Of a DNA stretch of 6,480 nucleotides, positions 5,841-6,480 are shown piece by piece. The position numbers and the translations under genes were made by a program. This DNA is from Actinomycetota bacterium (GTDB lineage: Bacteria > Actinomycetota > Actinomycetes > Nanopelagicales > Nanopelagicaceae): contig RFRA01000066.1 in the NCBI GenBank assembly GCA_009924725.1, forward strand, positions 1-6,480. Direction: 5' to 3'. The notes under the pieces are model-generated. The model saw only the letters and a program-made list of their open reading frames with translations, made no database searches and was not told where the DNA came from. How positions within the stretch are numbered: the first letter of the stretch is position 1; the number at the start of each line of letters is the position of its first letter.

Positions 5841-6480
5841 GCAGAGCAAAGAAACTAATTCTTAATTGGGCGACTGGCTCACTTTCACGTCGCAATTTAA
5901 TACGTGGCTCAGTAATTGCCCTTCTAACCTCAACTTCGATTGGTCGAGTGATGGCGGCTAGTAAAATAGTAAGTGCGAGTTTGTTTGGAGCTGCAAGCTC
6001 CACTTCTGCGACCATTACGGTTAAATCACTTAGTTCCACTAATTCGATTCAGGCTTATGTTGAATATGGATATCTGAAAACTGGATACGAATTAAAGAGT
6101 TCAACGATTCAATTAGCTAAAGGCGCGAGTCAGAATATAGTTTTAATCGGGCTTAAACCCGCTTCAACGATTTATTATCGCCTGCGATACGCATCAGGAA
6201 CCAGTAAGACTTTCTTATCATTACCCCAGTCAACCTTTATGACTACCAAAGAGTTGGCTAATGCTACTTTCGCAATCCAAGCCGATCCGCATATGGATGA
6301 AAACTCGAGCGCTGATGTATATAACGGTACTTTGGCACAAATCGTGGCCGCTACTCCTGCCTTTCTAATGGATCTTGGCGACATATTTATGGTCGATAAA
6401 TTGCCGCAGAAGACAGAAGCAAATATTCGGGCTCGCTTTGAACTAATGAAGGGCTTTTACCAAAAACTTGGAAATATTCC
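5837..6480 (+). CDS. Second Tat-exported metallophosphoesterase, 5' part (runs off window)
   Basis: The frame is open from ATG 5837 to the window end (214 complete codons, no stop). The ATG overlaps the YHYH stop (ATGA), a typical translational coupling. The protein has a Tat signal with SRRNLIR at 17-23, a hydrophobic stretch to about 36, and possible cleavage after VMA (38-40). Residues about 42-137 match the PAP-like N-terminal domain of the phosphoesterase at 3195: VEYGYLKTGYELKSS against IEYGTTKTRYTSKTT, and STIYYRLRY against STKVYYRLSY. The catalytic domain begins with QADPH (Asp150, His152), in place of QGDTH in the other copy, then LMDLGDIF (Asp182) in place of LGDDF. The remaining ligands would lie beyond the window. 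The two phosphoesterases are clearly paralogous but diverged, probably an old duplication with split substrate preference. Confidence 0.88.
   Translation, partial: MSRAKKLILNWATGSLSRRNLIRGSVIALLTSTSIGRVMAASKIVSASLFGAASSTSATITVKSLSSTNSIQAYVEYGYLKTGYELKSSTIQLAKGASQNIVLIGLKPASTIYYRLRYASGTSKTFLSLPQSTFMTTKELANATFAIQADPHMDENSSADVYNGTLAQIVAATPAFLMDLGDIFMVDKLPQKTEANIRARFELMKGFYQKLGNI

Noticed and set aside
1..6480. CRISPR arrays, tRNA/rRNA genes, insertion sequences, phage or defence genes
   Set aside because: No spaced repeats, tRNA-like folds, transposase motifs or terminal inverted repeats were seen anywhere in the window.

Overview
The window looks like a piece of a streamlined, fairly low-GC (low 40s % by eye) actinobacterial genome. 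The grounds are the actinobacterial style of the UppP remnant, a PhoP/PhoR-like two-component pair, start codons that look leaderless, and several Tat signal peptides. A freshwater/marine actinobacterium of the Nanopelagicales (acI) type is my best guess; this is inference, because no rRNA or other marker gene is present.

Layout. (1) Positions 1-502, + strand: the 3' part of uppP (undecaprenyl-diphosphatase). It appears broken by an internal deletion near position 325, which removes the catalytic RSG segment and shifts the frame. (2) Positions 499-2417, - strand: an OmpR-family response regulator followed by its membrane histidine kinase, coupled by a TAATG stop/start overlap. The kinase stop overlaps the uppP stop inside an 18-bp perfect palindrome. 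(3) Positions 2571-3104, + strand, divergent from the regulator: a small secreted Ala/Lys-rich, probably helical protein with a Pro-rich tail. (4) Positions 3195 to the window end, + strand: a tight operon of three Tat-exported proteins. These are a calcineurin-type metallophosphoesterase with a purple-acid-phosphatase-like N-terminal domain and an internal Gly-rich insertion, a YHYH-domain protein, and a second metallophosphoesterase paralogous to the first that runs off the window.

The most interesting observation joins these parts. Two near-identical direct-repeat elements, each 7 + 4 + 7 bp with an 11-bp period, sit upstream of the small secreted protein gene and upstream of the phosphoesterase operon. 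Their architecture is that of the Mycobacterium tuberculosis PhoP box (TCACAGC-N4-TCACAGC), and the adjacent response regulator belongs to that family. The simplest reading is a self-contained module: a membrane sensor and DNA-binding regulator control a secreted helical protein and a Tat-exported phosphoesterase/YHYH cassette acting outside the membrane. The signal and substrates cannot be told from the sequence.
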